A stretch of 64,000 nucleotides of DNA from contig CAMLRS010000009.1 in assembly GCA_946482515.1 (NCBI GenBank), positions 119,140-183,139 on the forward strand, given 5' to 3'. Below, piece after piece: positions 1 to 8,794 of the stretch; position 1 is the first letter of the stretch, and every line of letters begins with the position of its first letter. A program made the position numbers and the translations under genes. A model generated the notes under the pieces. It searched no databases, was not told the DNA's origin, and saw nothing but the letters and a program-made list of their open reading frames with translations. The stretch is from an uncultured Flavobacteriales bacterium. Lineage in GTDB: Bacteria > Bacteroidota > Bacteroidia > Flavobacteriales > Crocinitomicaceae.

Positions 1-3000
1 AATACAACAGCTGGTCTTTCACAATAATGATCTGTGAAGCGGTATCCACGCAGCCAAACTGCGAAGTAACGATCAGCTCCACAACGTAGTTGCCGATTTC
101 ACCTATCGGGAACGTATGCTCCGGGTTCAGGGCAATGCTGGTTCCGCCATCACCGAAAGTCCAGTCGTTGAAATCGTTGTCGGTAGAATTATTGGTGAAG
201 CTCACCGTTGGGCCATCGGAATAAACCTGCTGCGGATTGTAGGTAAATGCCGCATGCGGCAGCGGATGCACACAGATCATATCGGTGATCGTATGAGTAG
301 ATGTACACAATCCATCGGCCGTGGCTGTGAGCGTCACATCGTAGCAGGTTGCTGTTTCGTAAACGGTCGTAACGGTCGAATTGGAAGCCGAAGTAGAGCC
401 GTTGCCCAGATCCCACTGGTACACCACTGCGCCCTGAACGGTGCTTTGGTTGGTGAACGTAACCGGAACCGGCTGACAGCCTTCGATGCGATCGGAAATG
501 AAGTCGACCACCGGAACCGCCGTGATTTGCAGCGCGATTTCGAGCGTATCGTTGACACACATGGAATCGGCCGGCAGCACGTGGTACAATTCATAATTGC
601 CATGCGGCAAGCCTGTCAGATCAAGCGTGTTGGTCGTTGTATTGAAGTTGGCCGCCGGGAATCCTGCCGAAGTCGACCAATGAGGCGCGTTCGGATCTGC
701 CGGGTGATTCAGGTAAGGCGTGAGGTCTTCCTGGTCACCTGCGGTATTACAGAAATGCAATGCCTGGTTGGCTGCTGCGATCGGCTGCTGGTTGACCAGA
801 ATCTGCATGATCGACGTATCGTTCGGGCAATATGTTCCGGTAACAATATATGTGAAATCGAATGTTCCGGCATCGGTTGTAGTAGCAATACCAGCCGGTG
901 TTACAGCTCCCGGATACGGTAATAATCCGGCTGCCCAGCTTCCGCCTGCGGTTGCATTTGCTGAAAGCAGTGTGTTCAGATCGATCTGGTTTTGCGTGTT
1001 GCACAACACAGCAGCGGAATCCGATCCGGCGTCTTTTTGCGCTTCGAAGTTCACGATGACGCTTCCACTGGCTGAACAATTGGCCGGGTTCGTTACGGTA
1101 ACGCTATACGTTCCGCTCGTGGTCGGTGAAATGGTTTGCGTTGTCTCGGTTGTGTTCCACAGGTAATTAGAGCCCGGGTTCAATGCATCGAGCACAACCG
1201 GCGTTCCTTCGCAGTGGTTCTGCGTCGGACCAAGGTTTACAACCGGCAGCGGGCTATAGGTCACAACGATCGTATCACGGGAATAACATACCGGACGTAA
1301 GGTAATGTCATCCAGCGCGAAGTCGTTTCCACCTCCACCGGTATTCTGATTCACAATACAAATCTGGGCACTGGTAGTCATTCCGGACGACCAGTTCTGC
1401 GTAAACTGTGTCCAGTTACAAGCACCCGTTGGTGGCGAGAAAATGCCTCCCAGCTGTACGTTGTTGATGGAGAATTGCAGCTGCGCCACATTGAATCCTG
1501 TTTCCACAGACGTTACCCAAGTACCGAACTGGTACTCCGTATTCGGCTGAACAGGAACGGTCTGGCACCACACATTGGTATTCGGCGTATCAGCACCGTT
1601 TACCACCATCTGGTTCACACCCGGATTGGTCGTGTGATCGTTGCAGGCACCAAAGTTATTGTGTACGAGGTTCGGCGAAGTCGTAATGGCATACGTCCCC
1701 GGATTGGAAAGCAATCCCCATGTACCCCCGGTTCCCGGAACATATTGTGTATTAAAATTCACTACACCCTGCTCGAAATCGCCGTTGATGATCTGGTTAT
1801 TTCCCAGCTCGCCTACGCGCACCGAATATGTTCCGGCTGTGCTCACAAAGCGGGTCTGGTTGGTAGAACCGTTGTTCCAGAGATACACATCATAACCAGC
1901 GCCTGCATTCAACCACATGGTTTGTCCCTGACAAAGCGTTGTGTCATTTCCAAGATCCACTTCCGGAATATCGCCGAGGATCAGCGTAAAGTTGGCAACA
2001 TCTGCCGGACAAGGACCGTTGGCAGGCATCGTATAGCTGAAGGTGTAGGTTCCTGAAGGCAGTGTGGCTGTTGTCCAGTCACCCGTTGCCGGATTGAACG
2101 TTCCTGAAGGCGTAGCAGTCGTTTCGGCCCACGTTCCTCCTGCCGTGGAATTAGCCGAGCGGAAAAAGTCGAGATCGATGTTCGGGCCTGGTCCGCAATA
2201 GCTCGCACCGTTATCGTTACCGGCATTTCCCGGTGTCGAGATCGTGATCGTTACCGTTTCCTGGTCGGAACAACCTGCCGCACCGTCATAAAGGTAAATC
2301 GTCTGTGTTGTATTTACGGCCGAGCCAACCGGGAGAATCGTACCTGTTCCGTTCGGACCTGTAGAATAGCGCTGGTTGCCCGTGAGATTTGTTCCGGTAA
2401 TGGCCGGAAGTGTGTACGGGCCACAGGAAGCAACAGGTGCCGGTGGATTGATCGAAGGAATATTCACCACCTGGACCTGTACATTGAAAACAGAATCCGG
2501 GCAGGTGCCGCCGGCGTCGATGGTGTAGGTATACACTCCATTGGTATTGGAACCCGGAGTGAACGTTCCCTGTGTGCCGTTTGTAAGCGCAGAAGGGCCT
2601 GTCCATGTCCCGTTTGGAGAAACGTTGGTAAGCTCATTGAACAGGTCGAAGGCTCCCACACCAGCACATACGGTTTTCGTCACACTCACAGGATCCGGGC
2701 TACAGATCTGAAAGGACAGATCGTCGAGCGCTGCATCGTTTCCTGGTCCACCGGCATTGTTGGTGATAACCTGGAAGCGCACCGTTCCGGTTGTGGCGAT
2801 AAATGACGGCATAATGATGTTTTGCCATACGCCATTGGTGATGACGTTTTGCGTCGACAGCACATTATTGGACGGATCGAGCACGCGGAATGTCATATTG
2901 TTGGAAGCACCCCAGGTGTCTTTTGTCCAGAAGTTAAACCGGTAGCTTTTACCAAGGCACAGGTTCGTGTAGCTCTGATCGTATACCAGGCCCGAAAATC

Positions 3001-3217
3001 CGTCAACGAAATTCATGTACAAACCGCGGGCACCAGAGTGGATGCAACCGCCATACGTTTGGGGTGTATTCTGATAGGTGGTTCCAGGTATGATTCCGGG
3101 AACAACGCCTGTGTATTCAAATGATTCGTTGGTCACGGTTGTCCAGGTGCATTGAGCACCAGCGGAAAACGCTGTCAGTAGCATGGATGTGGCAACGAAG
3201 AAAAGTCTTTTTTTCAT
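1..3217 (-). CDS. Giant secreted multi-domain protein, probable T9SS cargo (C-terminus beyond window)
   Basis: An uninterrupted frame of 1072 codons runs from ATG at 3217 off the left edge, so the C-terminus is missing. Residues 1-22 form a signal peptide (MKKRLFFVATS...SAGAQ). The mature part is rich in Gly, Thr, Asn and Cys and holds beta-sandwich modules: two jelly-roll-like modules ending in GNDAALDDLSF and GNDFALDDITL, several SprB-like segments (T.AG..G.W), and a PKD domain just before the edge (WTFGDGG). The last visible residues, IIIVKDQLLYY, are what usually precedes the type B sorting domain (CHU_C) in Bacteroidetes adhesins, so a T9SS type B tail just outside is inferred. Likely a cell-surface or secreted adhesin; the exact role is unknown. 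A TAACTTTG -7 box lies 37 bp upstream. Confidence 0.85.
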   Translation of the reverse strand, partial: MKKRLFFVATSMLLTAFSAGAQCTWTTVTNESFEYTGVVPGIIPGTTYQNTPQTYGGCIHSGARGLYMNFVDGFSGLVYDQSYTNLCLGKSYRFNFWTKDTWGASNNMTFRVLDPSNNVLSTQNVITNGVWQNIIMPSFIATTGTVRFQVITNNAGGPGNDAALDDLSFQICSPDPVSVTKTVCAGVGAFDLFNELTNVSPNGTWTGPSALTNGTQGTFTPGSNTNGVYTYTIDAGGTCPDSVFNVQVQVVNIPSINPPAPVASCGPYTLPAITGTNLTGNQRYSTGPNGTGTILPVGSAVNTTQTIYLYDGAAGCSDQETVTITISTPGNAGNDNGASYCGPGPNIDLDFFRSANSTAGGTWAETTATPSGTFNPATGDWTTATLPSGTYTFSYTMPANGPCPADVANFTLILGDIPEVDLGNDTTLCQGQTMWLNAGAGYDVYLWNNGSTNQTRFVSTAGTYSVRVGELGNNQIINGDFEQGVVNFNTQYVPGTGGTWGLLSNPGTYAITTSPNLVHNNFGACNDHTTNPGVNQMVVNGADTPNTNVWCQTVPVQPNTEYQFGTWVTSVETGFNVAQLQFSINNVQLGGIFSPPTGACNWTQFTQNWSSGMTTSAQICIVNQNTGGGGNDFALDDITLRPVCYSRDTIVVTYSPLPVVNLGPTQNHCEGTPVVLDALNPGSNYLWNTTETTQTISPTTSGTYSVTVTNPANCSASGSVIVNFEAQKDAGSDSAAVLCNTQNQIDLNTLLSANATAGGSWAAGLLPYPGAVTPAGIATTTDAGTFDFTYIVTGTYCPNDTSIMQILVNQQPIAAANQALHFCNTAGDQEDLTPYLNHPADPNAPHWSTSAGFPAANFNTTTNTLDLTGLPHGNYELYHVLPADSMCVNDTLEIALQITAVPVVDFISDRIEGCQPVPVTFTNQSTVQGAVVYQWDLGNGSTSASNSTVTTVYETATCYDVTLTATADGLCTSTHTITDMICVHPLPHAAFTYNPQQVYSDGPTVSFTNNSTDNDFNDWTFGDGGTSIALNPEHTFPIGEIGNYVVELIVTSQFGCVDTASQIIIVKDQLLY

Positions 3218-3253
3218 AATCCTTGTATCCTCTTGCGAGGCAGAATGTGTTTA

Positions 3254-3261
3254 CAAAGTTA
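3254..3261 (-). promoter_or_regulatory. Bacteroidetes-type -7 box for the giant secreted protein
   Basis: TAACTTTG on the minus strand matches the TAnnTTTG consensus of the Bacteroidetes primary sigma factor. It is 37 bp upstream of the ATG. No clear TTG -33 element was seen. Confidence 0.5.
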
Positions 3262-3450
3262 CGGCAGTATGACCGCGAAGTTGCCTTAAACCATAGGGAC
3301 AAATACAGGACAAGTTAAAATATGCACATTCTTTTCAAATACACACAAACGACATTTAAATCAACAAATCAAGCATTTAACAAGGAAAAGCCTACCGTTT
3401 AAGTAGAACTTTGGTGTCGGATATGAACTTAGGTTTTCAAGAAAGGCCAA

Positions 3451-4059
3451 TTATTTTTTGTACTTCCATTCTTTTGTTTTCCCTTCGAGCAAATTGGATA
3501 AGGTGGTTTCCAATCGGCGCTCGCGGGTGGTTTCTGTTTTCGCTTCATTGATCCAATCAACGTATTCGCGTTTGTGAGAATGGCTGAATTTTTCAAAAAC
3601 GTCCTTCGCAATCGGATGCTCGTCGAGGGCTTTGGAAAGCATAGCCGGAATTTCCAGCTCCTTGCGTTCCTTTGGATTCGTTTTAGGCACTTTAACACCT
3701 GCATCGATGAGATCCATCGCCTGCAAAATCAGCGCCCCAAGCTTTTCAGCATCGGGAAGTGCTTCCAACGAATGGATTTTCCCCAATGATCCCATCCCGT
3801 TTCGTTCGTTTCCTCGCAGGATATCATGTTCGTCTTTCAGCAAGACTTCATGCCAGAATCCGAACGCGCAATGCTTTTTAAACGACGCCATGCTGCACAG
3901 GATCGCGCCTTTGTATTCAAAATGCGGGAAGCTCCACTTAACGGTTTCCTTCACTTCAGGACAAAACACATGAACGGTATTCCGCAGCTCGTTGAGAATA
4001 GGTTGAGCAAACGGCTCGGCTTTGGAAATATATTCTGATATAAAAGGATGAAAAGACAT
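3451..4059 (-). CDS. YdeI/OmpD-associated family protein (DUF1801-type N-terminus)
   Basis: 202 residues. The N-terminal half has the DUF1801-like pattern (PEVKETVKWSFPHFEYKG, then FKKHCAFGFW), a small fold of unknown biochemical function. The C-terminal half carries the YdeI/OmpD-associated signature around IPAMLSKALDEHPIAKDVFEKFSHSHKREY and ends lysine-rich. Such proteins are soluble and cytoplasmic, and are linked in other bacteria to bacteriocin tolerance; that role is not evident here. It stands alone and ends before the giant secreted protein's promoter region. The family call is good, the function unknown. Confidence 0.8.
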   Translation of the reverse strand: MSFHPFISEYISKAEPFAQPILNELRNTVHVFCPEVKETVKWSFPHFEYKGAILCSMASFKKHCAFGFWHEVLLKDEHDILRGNERNGMGSLGKIHSLEALPDAEKLGALILQAMDLIDAGVKVPKTNPKERKELEIPAMLSKALDEHPIAKDVFEKFSHSHKREYVDWINEAKTETTRERRLETTLSNLLEGKTKEWKYKK

Positions 4060-4062
4060 AAG

Positions 4063-4183
4063 GATGAATTATCAATTGGAAAATTATGAATTATCAAGGT
4101 TCGAAGACAAAAGAATCTACGCCGCGGTGGATTACATTTTCAATTACTTGATAATTGCCGCATTCATAATTGATAATTTTCCT
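4063..4183. repeat. AT-rich imperfect inverted repeat with GC-rich centre
   Basis: The arms at 4063-4098 and 4148-4183 match in two blocks (GGA..AATTATCAATT, and AATTATCAAG perfectly), separated by a mismatched segment. The middle contains CGCCGCGGTG at 4120-4129. It fills the whole gap between mlaF and the YdeI-like gene and could also act as a terminator-like structure for mlaF. Confidence 0.6.
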
Positions 4184-4184
4184 C

Positions 4185-4943
4185 TTACTTCTGCATCTGC
4201 TCCTTGATCTCCTTCATGAAGTCGGACGCATAGACGAAGTTCACGATCTCGGGGTTATCGGTCGTGATGATGCTTTTTTTGTTGCCTTCCCACCAGTTTT
4301 GTCCCTGGTAGATAAAGCGCACGGTGTCACCGATCTCTACTACCGAGTTCATATCGTGAGTGATGACCACCGTGGTGATGTTGTATTCGTAGGTGATCTC
4401 GCGGATCAGGTTGTCGATCAGGATGGATGTCTGCGGATCGAGACCGGAATTCGGCTCATCGCAGAACAGGTAGCGCGGGTTCATGGAAATAGCGCGGGCA
4501 ATAGCGATACGTTTCTGCATACCTCCGCTGCATTCCGACGGAAAAAGCTTGTTTTTGCCTACGAGGTTTACGCGTTCAAGGCAGGTATTGGCACGATGAA
4601 GCATTTCCTTTTTCGACATTTTGGTAAACATCGAAAGCGGGAACATAACGTTTTGTTCTACCGTCAAGGAATCGAACAAAGCCGAACCCTGGAAGAGCAT
4701 CCCGATTTCCTTGCGGATATCTTTGCGGTCCAGACGGCTCATTTTGGTAAAATCACGGCCATCGTAGAGGATTTCTCCCGAATCGACTTCGTGCAAACCA
4801 ACCACGCATTTCGCAAGCACGGATTTTCCTTGTCCCGAAGCACCGATGATCAGGTTCACTTTCCCTTTCTCGAAAGTCGTCGTCACATCTTTCAGCACCT
4901 GGTGATCGCCAAATGACTTGTTTACGTGCTTTACTTCGATCAT
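4185..4943 (-). CDS. mlaF: ABC transporter ATP-binding protein, MlaF-like (phospholipid transport)
   Basis: 252 residues forming a complete nucleotide-binding domain. It has Walker A GASGQGKS at 34-41, Q-loop FQGSALFDSLTV, signature CSGGMQKR (the GGMQKR variant is characteristic of the Mla/Mkl family), Walker B YLFCDEPNSGLDP and the switch histidine in VITHDM. It should power movement of phospholipids between inner and outer membrane together with the MlaE permease encoded just upstream. Its ATG overlaps the permease stop by 4 bases (ATGA), so the two are translationally coupled. No mlaD or mlaC gene is adjacent in this window. Confidence 0.93.
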   Translation of the reverse strand: MIEVKHVNKSFGDHQVLKDVTTTFEKGKVNLIIGASGQGKSVLAKCVVGLHEVDSGEILYDGRDFTKMSRLDRKDIRKEIGMLFQGSALFDSLTVEQNVMFPLSMFTKMSKKEMLHRANTCLERVNLVGKNKLFPSECSGGMQKRIAIARAISMNPRYLFCDEPNSGLDPQTSILIDNLIREITYEYNITTVVITHDMNSVVEIGDTVRFIYQGQNWWEGNKKSIITTDNPEIVNFVYASDFMKEIKEQMQK

Positions 4944-5683
4944 GTGAGCAGGATCATTTGAGTGAGGAAGAAGTTCGCGATCAGGATAGCGATGCTGCTG
5001 CTCACAACGGCCTGTGTCGACGAACGACCAACATCGAGCGCTCCGCCTTTCGTATAGTAGCCGTAAAAGGAGGAAATCGAAACGATCAGGAAACCAAACA
5101 CAACGGTTTTGGTGAGTGCATAAACGATGTGGAACACACGGAAATCGTAGCGGATCCCGAACGCATAATCTTCTGTTGAAAGCAAGCCGGAGATCAGCAA
5201 AGCCAGCCAGCCGCCGATGAGGCTCAGACCGATGGAGAAGATTACCAGGATAGGAAAAAAGAAAACAGCCGCAACGATTTTCGGCAATACAAGGTATGAA
5301 AGCGAATTCACGCCCATGATCTCGAGCGCATCGATCTGTTCGGTCACGCGCATGGTACCGATCTCGGAAGCCACATTGGAACCGATCTTACCGGCAAGGA
5401 TGAGGGAAATGATGGTCGGGGAAAACTCGAGGATGGTACTCGACTGCGTAATGTAACCAACCGTATACGTTGGCAGGAGCGGGTTGCTCATGTTAGACGC
5501 CGTTTGCAGCGCGATTACACCTCCCATAAACGCCGACATGAGCGCTACGATAGGAATCGACTTGATGCCGACGAGCTCCATTTCTTCGAACAGCCGGACG
5601 CGGAAAATCTTCCATTTATCCGGCACGGAAAACACGACCCATAACATGGACATGTAGATCCCTATGTTTCTGATCACTCCCAT
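4940..5683 (-). CDS. mlaE: MlaE-family ABC transporter permease
   Basis: 247 residues, the normal length for MlaE (DUF140). Features include the amphipathic N-terminal interface helix, the conserved SIPIVALMSAFMGGVIALQ segment, and the central ILAGKIGSNVASEIGTMRVTEQIDALEIMG signature, followed by three to four hydrophobic helices. An inner-membrane protein; with MlaF it forms the core of a lipid ABC transporter maintaining outer-membrane asymmetry. First gene of a two-gene operon; the region upstream holds repeat copy A. Confidence 0.94.
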   Translation of the reverse strand: MGVIRNIGIYMSMLWVVFSVPDKWKIFRVRLFEEMELVGIKSIPIVALMSAFMGGVIALQTASNMSNPLLPTYTVGYITQSSTILEFSPTIISLILAGKIGSNVASEIGTMRVTEQIDALEIMGVNSLSYLVLPKIVAAVFFFPILVIFSIGLSLIGGWLALLISGLLSTEDYAFGIRYDFRVFHIVYALTKTVVFGFLIVSISSFYGYYTKGGALDVGRSSTQAVVSSSIAILIANFFLTQMILLT

Positions 5684-5752
5684 TACGCGGATAAAGTTAA
5701 TGGAATAATCGATTTTGGCTCTACTCTAATCTATGACTGGTACTGTTTTTCT

Positions 5753-5890
5753 CCCACGAATACACGAATCAGGCACTATATTAGCTTACAATCTGATGAG
5801 GAATGGACACGAATTAAGCTGTCAACATGGTTGACAGCTAGTGCAGATTCGCTTCAATTTAACTTAATTGTTCATTCGTGTATTCGTGGG
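5753..5890. repeat. Nested inverted-repeat element, copy A (138 bp)
   Basis: Perfect 17-bp terminal inverted repeats: CCCACGAATACACGAAT at 5753-5769 and its exact complement at 5874-5890. Inside lies a different palindrome, AGCTGTCAAC-ATG-GTTGACAGCT at 5817-5839 (10-bp arms, 3-base loop). The same ends recur at 8795-8915 and 52608-52733 with unrelated inner palindromes. No reading frame inside. It occupies most of the 390-bp gap between mlaE and the SprT-like gene (5684-6073). Confidence 0.85.
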
Positions 5891-6060
5891 AAAGCAGCAG
5901 CCCTCATGGCTTTGTCAGTCACTGGTTAGAGTCGAACTTCAATTTTATATGTGCGTTCAACTGAATCCCGCCCGAAGATTCCTTTCGGGAAGTGTGTTTT
6001 TCAACCGGCAGCACCTGAAAAAAAGCAGTATCGACTGAAATGGAAAGCCCGGCAAATACG

Positions 6061-6068
6061 TAAATTTG
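6061..6068 (+). promoter_or_regulatory. -7 box immediately before the SprT-like gene
   Basis: TAAATTTG ends 5 bases before ATG at 6074, so transcription should begin at or very near the start codon (leaderless or nearly so). This supports the 6074 start over a longer frame opening at 5951. Confidence 0.5.
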
Positions 6069-6073
6069 TGTCC

Positions 6074-6700
6074 ATGGAACAAAGCCGGCACGATCGCCTG
6101 GAAAAACAGCTCAGACCTTATTTACCGGAAGGATTTGCTGCTATGATAACGGATTTGCTGCTCAAGTATCCCGTGCGGTTTGCCATTACGCCGCCGCGTT
6201 CCACCAAACTAGGCGATTACCGCGCACCGATGCCAGGCGAAAAACACCACCGCATTTCGGTCAACGGCAACCTGAATCCGTACAGCTTTCTCGTTACGAC
6301 CTTGCATGAATTTGCGCACCTGGAAACGTTCATCCGTTTCGGGAATCGGGTGAAACCACATGGCGAGGAATGGAAACAGGTCTATCGCGAATTGCTGTGG
6401 CCGGCTATTTCCACCGGTAAATTACCCCAGCCTATCGAACATGCGCTCATGAAGAGCCTCACCAATACCAAGGCTTCTTCCTGCTCCGATACCCAGCTGT
6501 CGCGCGTGTTGCGACGCTACGATCCGGAAGACAAGCGCGAAACAGCACTCGAAGAGCTGCCCAAAAATGCTACTTTTGCCCTGCAGGGGCGCCACTTCCG
6601 CAAAGGAGATTTGCGGCGAACGCGCTATATCTGCGAAGAAATCGCTTCCCGGCGGAATTTCCTGATTCACGCCCTGGCGACCGTCCACCACATTGAATAA
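6074..6700 (+). CDS. SprT-like zinc metalloprotease domain protein
   Basis: 208 residues from ATG 6074. The frame is open from 5951, but the promoter box at 6061 argues for the shorter form. It carries the SprT/Spartan zinc site: HEFAH at 78-82 and a third ligand candidate H96 in KPHGEEW, in the typical order. Downstream is a conserved DPEDKRETALEELPKNATFALQGRHFRKGD segment like the zinc-ribbon region of SprT, but without its cysteine ligands. Bacterial SprT-like proteins are cytoplasmic and poorly characterised; eukaryotic Spartan cleaves DNA-protein crosslinks. It ends 2 bases before the mannose-1-phosphate guanylyltransferase gene, so they share a transcript. Confidence 0.85.
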   Translation: MEQSRHDRLEKQLRPYLPEGFAAMITDLLLKYPVRFAITPPRSTKLGDYRAPMPGEKHHRISVNGNLNPYSFLVTTLHEFAHLETFIRFGNRVKPHGEEWKQVYRELLWPAISTGKLPQPIEHALMKSLTNTKASSCSDTQLSRVLRRYDPEDKRETALEELPKNATFALQGRHFRKGDLRRTRYICEEIASRRNFLIHALATVHHIE

Positions 6701-6702
6701 GT

Positions 6703-7800
6703 ATGGAACAGAAACAAGACAACTATTGCGTGATCATGGCCGGAGGAATCGGCAGCCGCTTCTGGCCAATGTCGACCGTGCAGCACCCGAAACAATTTCT
6801 CGATGTGCTCGGGATCGGAAAATCGCTGCTCCGCATGACCTTTGAACGCCTGCTGAACATTGCGCCGGCAGAAAATATTTACATCGTTACCAACGCCATC
6901 TACGGCGATCTCGTTCGCACCCAGCTTCCCGAGCTGAGCGATGACCAGATCCTTATGGAGCCCCAGCGCAAGAACACGGCGCCGTGTATTACGTATGCGG
7001 CGGCCAAGATCCATGCGATCAATCCGAACGCAACGCTCGTTGTGGCGCCTTCCGATCACCTCATCCTGAAAGAAGAGAAGTTCACCGAGATCGTGAACAT
7101 CGCTATCCAGACGGCGGGCAATCGCGATCGTTTGGTTACGTTGGGAATTAAGCCTTCCCGCCCTGACACCGGCTACGGCTATATCGAGTTCGTGGAAGAA
7201 GGCGATATTCTCCCGGGCCAGGTGAAAGATGTGAAACACTTCACGGAAAAACCAAACCGCGAGCTGGCGGAGATTTTCGTGAAAAGCGGTAATTATTACT
7301 GGAACTCCGGAATTTTTATCTGGAAAGCCCGAACCGTATTGCAGGCGCTGGAGAAATTCAAACCGGAGCTGTACGCGATCTTTACCAAAGAAGCCGCGAA
7401 ATACAACACGGCTGCCGAACAGGAATACGTGAACCGCTGCTTTGAAGCCTGTGAAGACATTTCCATCGATTTCGCCGTGATGGAAAATGCCAAAAACGTC
7501 GATGTCGTGCTGGCTAATTTCGACTGGTCGGATCTCGGAACCTGGGGAAGCCTTTACACACACCTCGAAAAAGATTACAACGGTAACGCGGTGATCGGGA
7601 AGAATGTTCACATGATCAATTCAACGAACTGTATTGTGAACCTGCCGGAAAACAAGCTGGCGCTGATCGAAGGACTCGATAATCACATCGTGGTGGAATC
7701 AGACAATATGCTGATGATCCTGAACAAAGACGACGAGCAGAACCTGAAGAAGTATTTGATTCCGATGGAAGAGAAAAGCCCGGAGTTTTTTCCTAAATAG
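6703..7800 (+). CDS. manC: Mannose-1-phosphate guanylyltransferase (GDP-mannose pyrophosphorylase)
   Basis: 365 residues, a single nucleotidyltransferase domain without the C-terminal mannose-6-phosphate isomerase half found in bifunctional enzymes. The activating loop GGIGSRFWPMS lies at 14-24, followed by HPKQFLDV, the family's P..L.L..PSDH strand (VVAPSDHLI), FTEKP and NSGIFIWKA. It converts mannose-1-phosphate and GTP to GDP-mannose for surface polysaccharides or fucose. It follows the SprT-like gene by 2 bases and ends at a strong terminator facing a convergent gene. Confidence 0.95.
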   Translation: MEQKQDNYCVIMAGGIGSRFWPMSTVQHPKQFLDVLGIGKSLLRMTFERLLNIAPAENIYIVTNAIYGDLVRTQLPELSDDQILMEPQRKNTAPCITYAAAKIHAINPNATLVVAPSDHLILKEEKFTEIVNIAIQTAGNRDRLVTLGIKPSRPDTGYGYIEFVEEGDILPGQVKDVKHFTEKPNRELAEIFVKSGNYYWNSGIFIWKARTVLQALEKFKPELYAIFTKEAAKYNTAAEQEYVNRCFEACEDISIDFAVMENAKNVDVVLANFDWSDLGTWGSLYTHLEKDYNGNAVIGKNVHMINSTNCIVNLPENKLALIEGLDNHIVVESDNMLMILNKDDEQNLKKYLIPMEEKSPEFFPK

Positions 7801-7837
7801 ATTGACCTCTTAATTGGGGAACCACATAGAGACATAG

Positions 7838-7866
7838 AAGGGCGGAGTAATTTCCGTCCTTTTTTG
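7838..7866 (+). terminator. Rho-independent terminator after manC
   Basis: A 9-bp stem AAGGGCGGA / TCCGTCCTT (one G-U pair, 6-base loop) followed by a run of T. A second small hairpin (GGGACG...CGTCCC, about 7888-7909) follows and may serve the convergent gene. Confidence 0.8.
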
Positions 7867-7938
7867 TTTAGTCCTGAAATACAAAAGGGACGAATGTACA
7901 TCCGTCCCCTTAGGTTTGTTATTTGGGTTGTCAGGTAA

Positions 7939-8670
7939 TTACAGCTCGAGGTTTTTCTTTCGTTGCCATTCGCGGAACAGATCCGTGTAGCTCAGTGTTT
8001 CCATCACCACAACACCACCGTTCGTATCGCCGTATTTGGCCGGGATCGCGCCGCTATAGACCATCATGTAGCCAACTGCTGCACTCGGAACGCGGGGCGT
8101 ATCGTTCATTTTCACACCATCGAGGTAAAAGACCATATCGCCTTTTCGTGCGCCGCGGAATACCAGCGAGCCATCTTCCGTCTGACGAACTTCGGATGTG
8201 GAGCCTGCAATCATGGCTTTCGTATCGAATTTACCTGGACTGGCACGCCAGTCCTCACCGGTGATTTTCACCGCCGGATCTTTTTTGATCAGATCCATGA
8301 TTTTTTCCTGGTAAACAAACTCATAGCTATCCAGGGTTGTCATGCTGAAGCTGACTGTTCCGAGGTCGCCGATACCATCCGGAGCAACTTCTACGACCTG
8401 TGGCGCATAAATCGTATCATAGGACTCGTCTGTAGGTACGATGAAATGAACCTGGTACTTTCCGGCAGGAATGGCCGAGAGGCGAAAGCGACCATCCGGA
8501 TCCGTTACAGTTTTATAAACTGCTTCTCCGTAACTGGTAACGACCACTGCATCGAATACTGGTTCTTTGGCTGTGTTGTTATACAATGTCCCAACGATAT
8601 CTCCGAAGGCGGTTTGTCCGAAAGCGGCTGATCCTGTCAGCAAGGCAAGGACGATGATTAAAGTTCTCAT
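7939..8670 (-). CDS. Secreted carboxypeptidase-regulatory-like plus TonB-plug protein without barrel
   Basis: 243 residues from ATG 8670, chosen because it opens a clean signal peptide (MRTLIIVLALLTGSAAFGQ); the frame extends further upstream without one. Residues about 25-105 look like a carboxypeptidase-regulatory (Ig-like) domain (DPDGRFRLSAIPAGKYQV). Residues about 150-225 resemble the plug domain of TonB-dependent receptors (LVFRGARKGDMVFYLDGVKMND, then YSGAIPAKYGDTNGGVV). The outer-membrane barrel that normally follows is absent: the frame ends at RKKNLEL. Probably a periplasmic or surface orphan plug; function unknown. Confidence 0.8.
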   Translation of the reverse strand: MRTLIIVLALLTGSAAFGQTAFGDIVGTLYNNTAKEPVFDAVVVTSYGEAVYKTVTDPDGRFRLSAIPAGKYQVHFIVPTDESYDTIYAPQVVEVAPDGIGDLGTVSFSMTTLDSYEFVYQEKIMDLIKKDPAVKITGEDWRASPGKFDTKAMIAGSTSEVRQTEDGSLVFRGARKGDMVFYLDGVKMNDTPRVPSAAVGYMMVYSGAIPAKYGDTNGGVVVMETLSYTDLFREWQRKKNLEL

Positions 8671-8794
8671 GGCGTTGATTGTTTTATTGTTTCCATGGAG
8701 ATGATCGCTTTCCGGAGATTCCATAAATTATCCTGTTTTTTTCTCTTTATTAATAATTCCCCTTCATTTAACACGATGCACACTGGTTATGTTT

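Noticed and set aside
116..3124. Many short + and - frames in the first 3.1 kb
   Set aside because: All are shadows of the continuous minus-strand frame from 3217, which is open to the window edge.
5951..6073. Longer N-terminus for the SprT-like protein
   Set aside because: The extra 41 residues are low-quality and span the TAAATTTG box; ATG 6074 fits the family.
6667..7611. A 314-residue minus-strand frame
   Set aside because: Antisense to manC with His/Arg-rich composition typical of shadow frames; no family signature.
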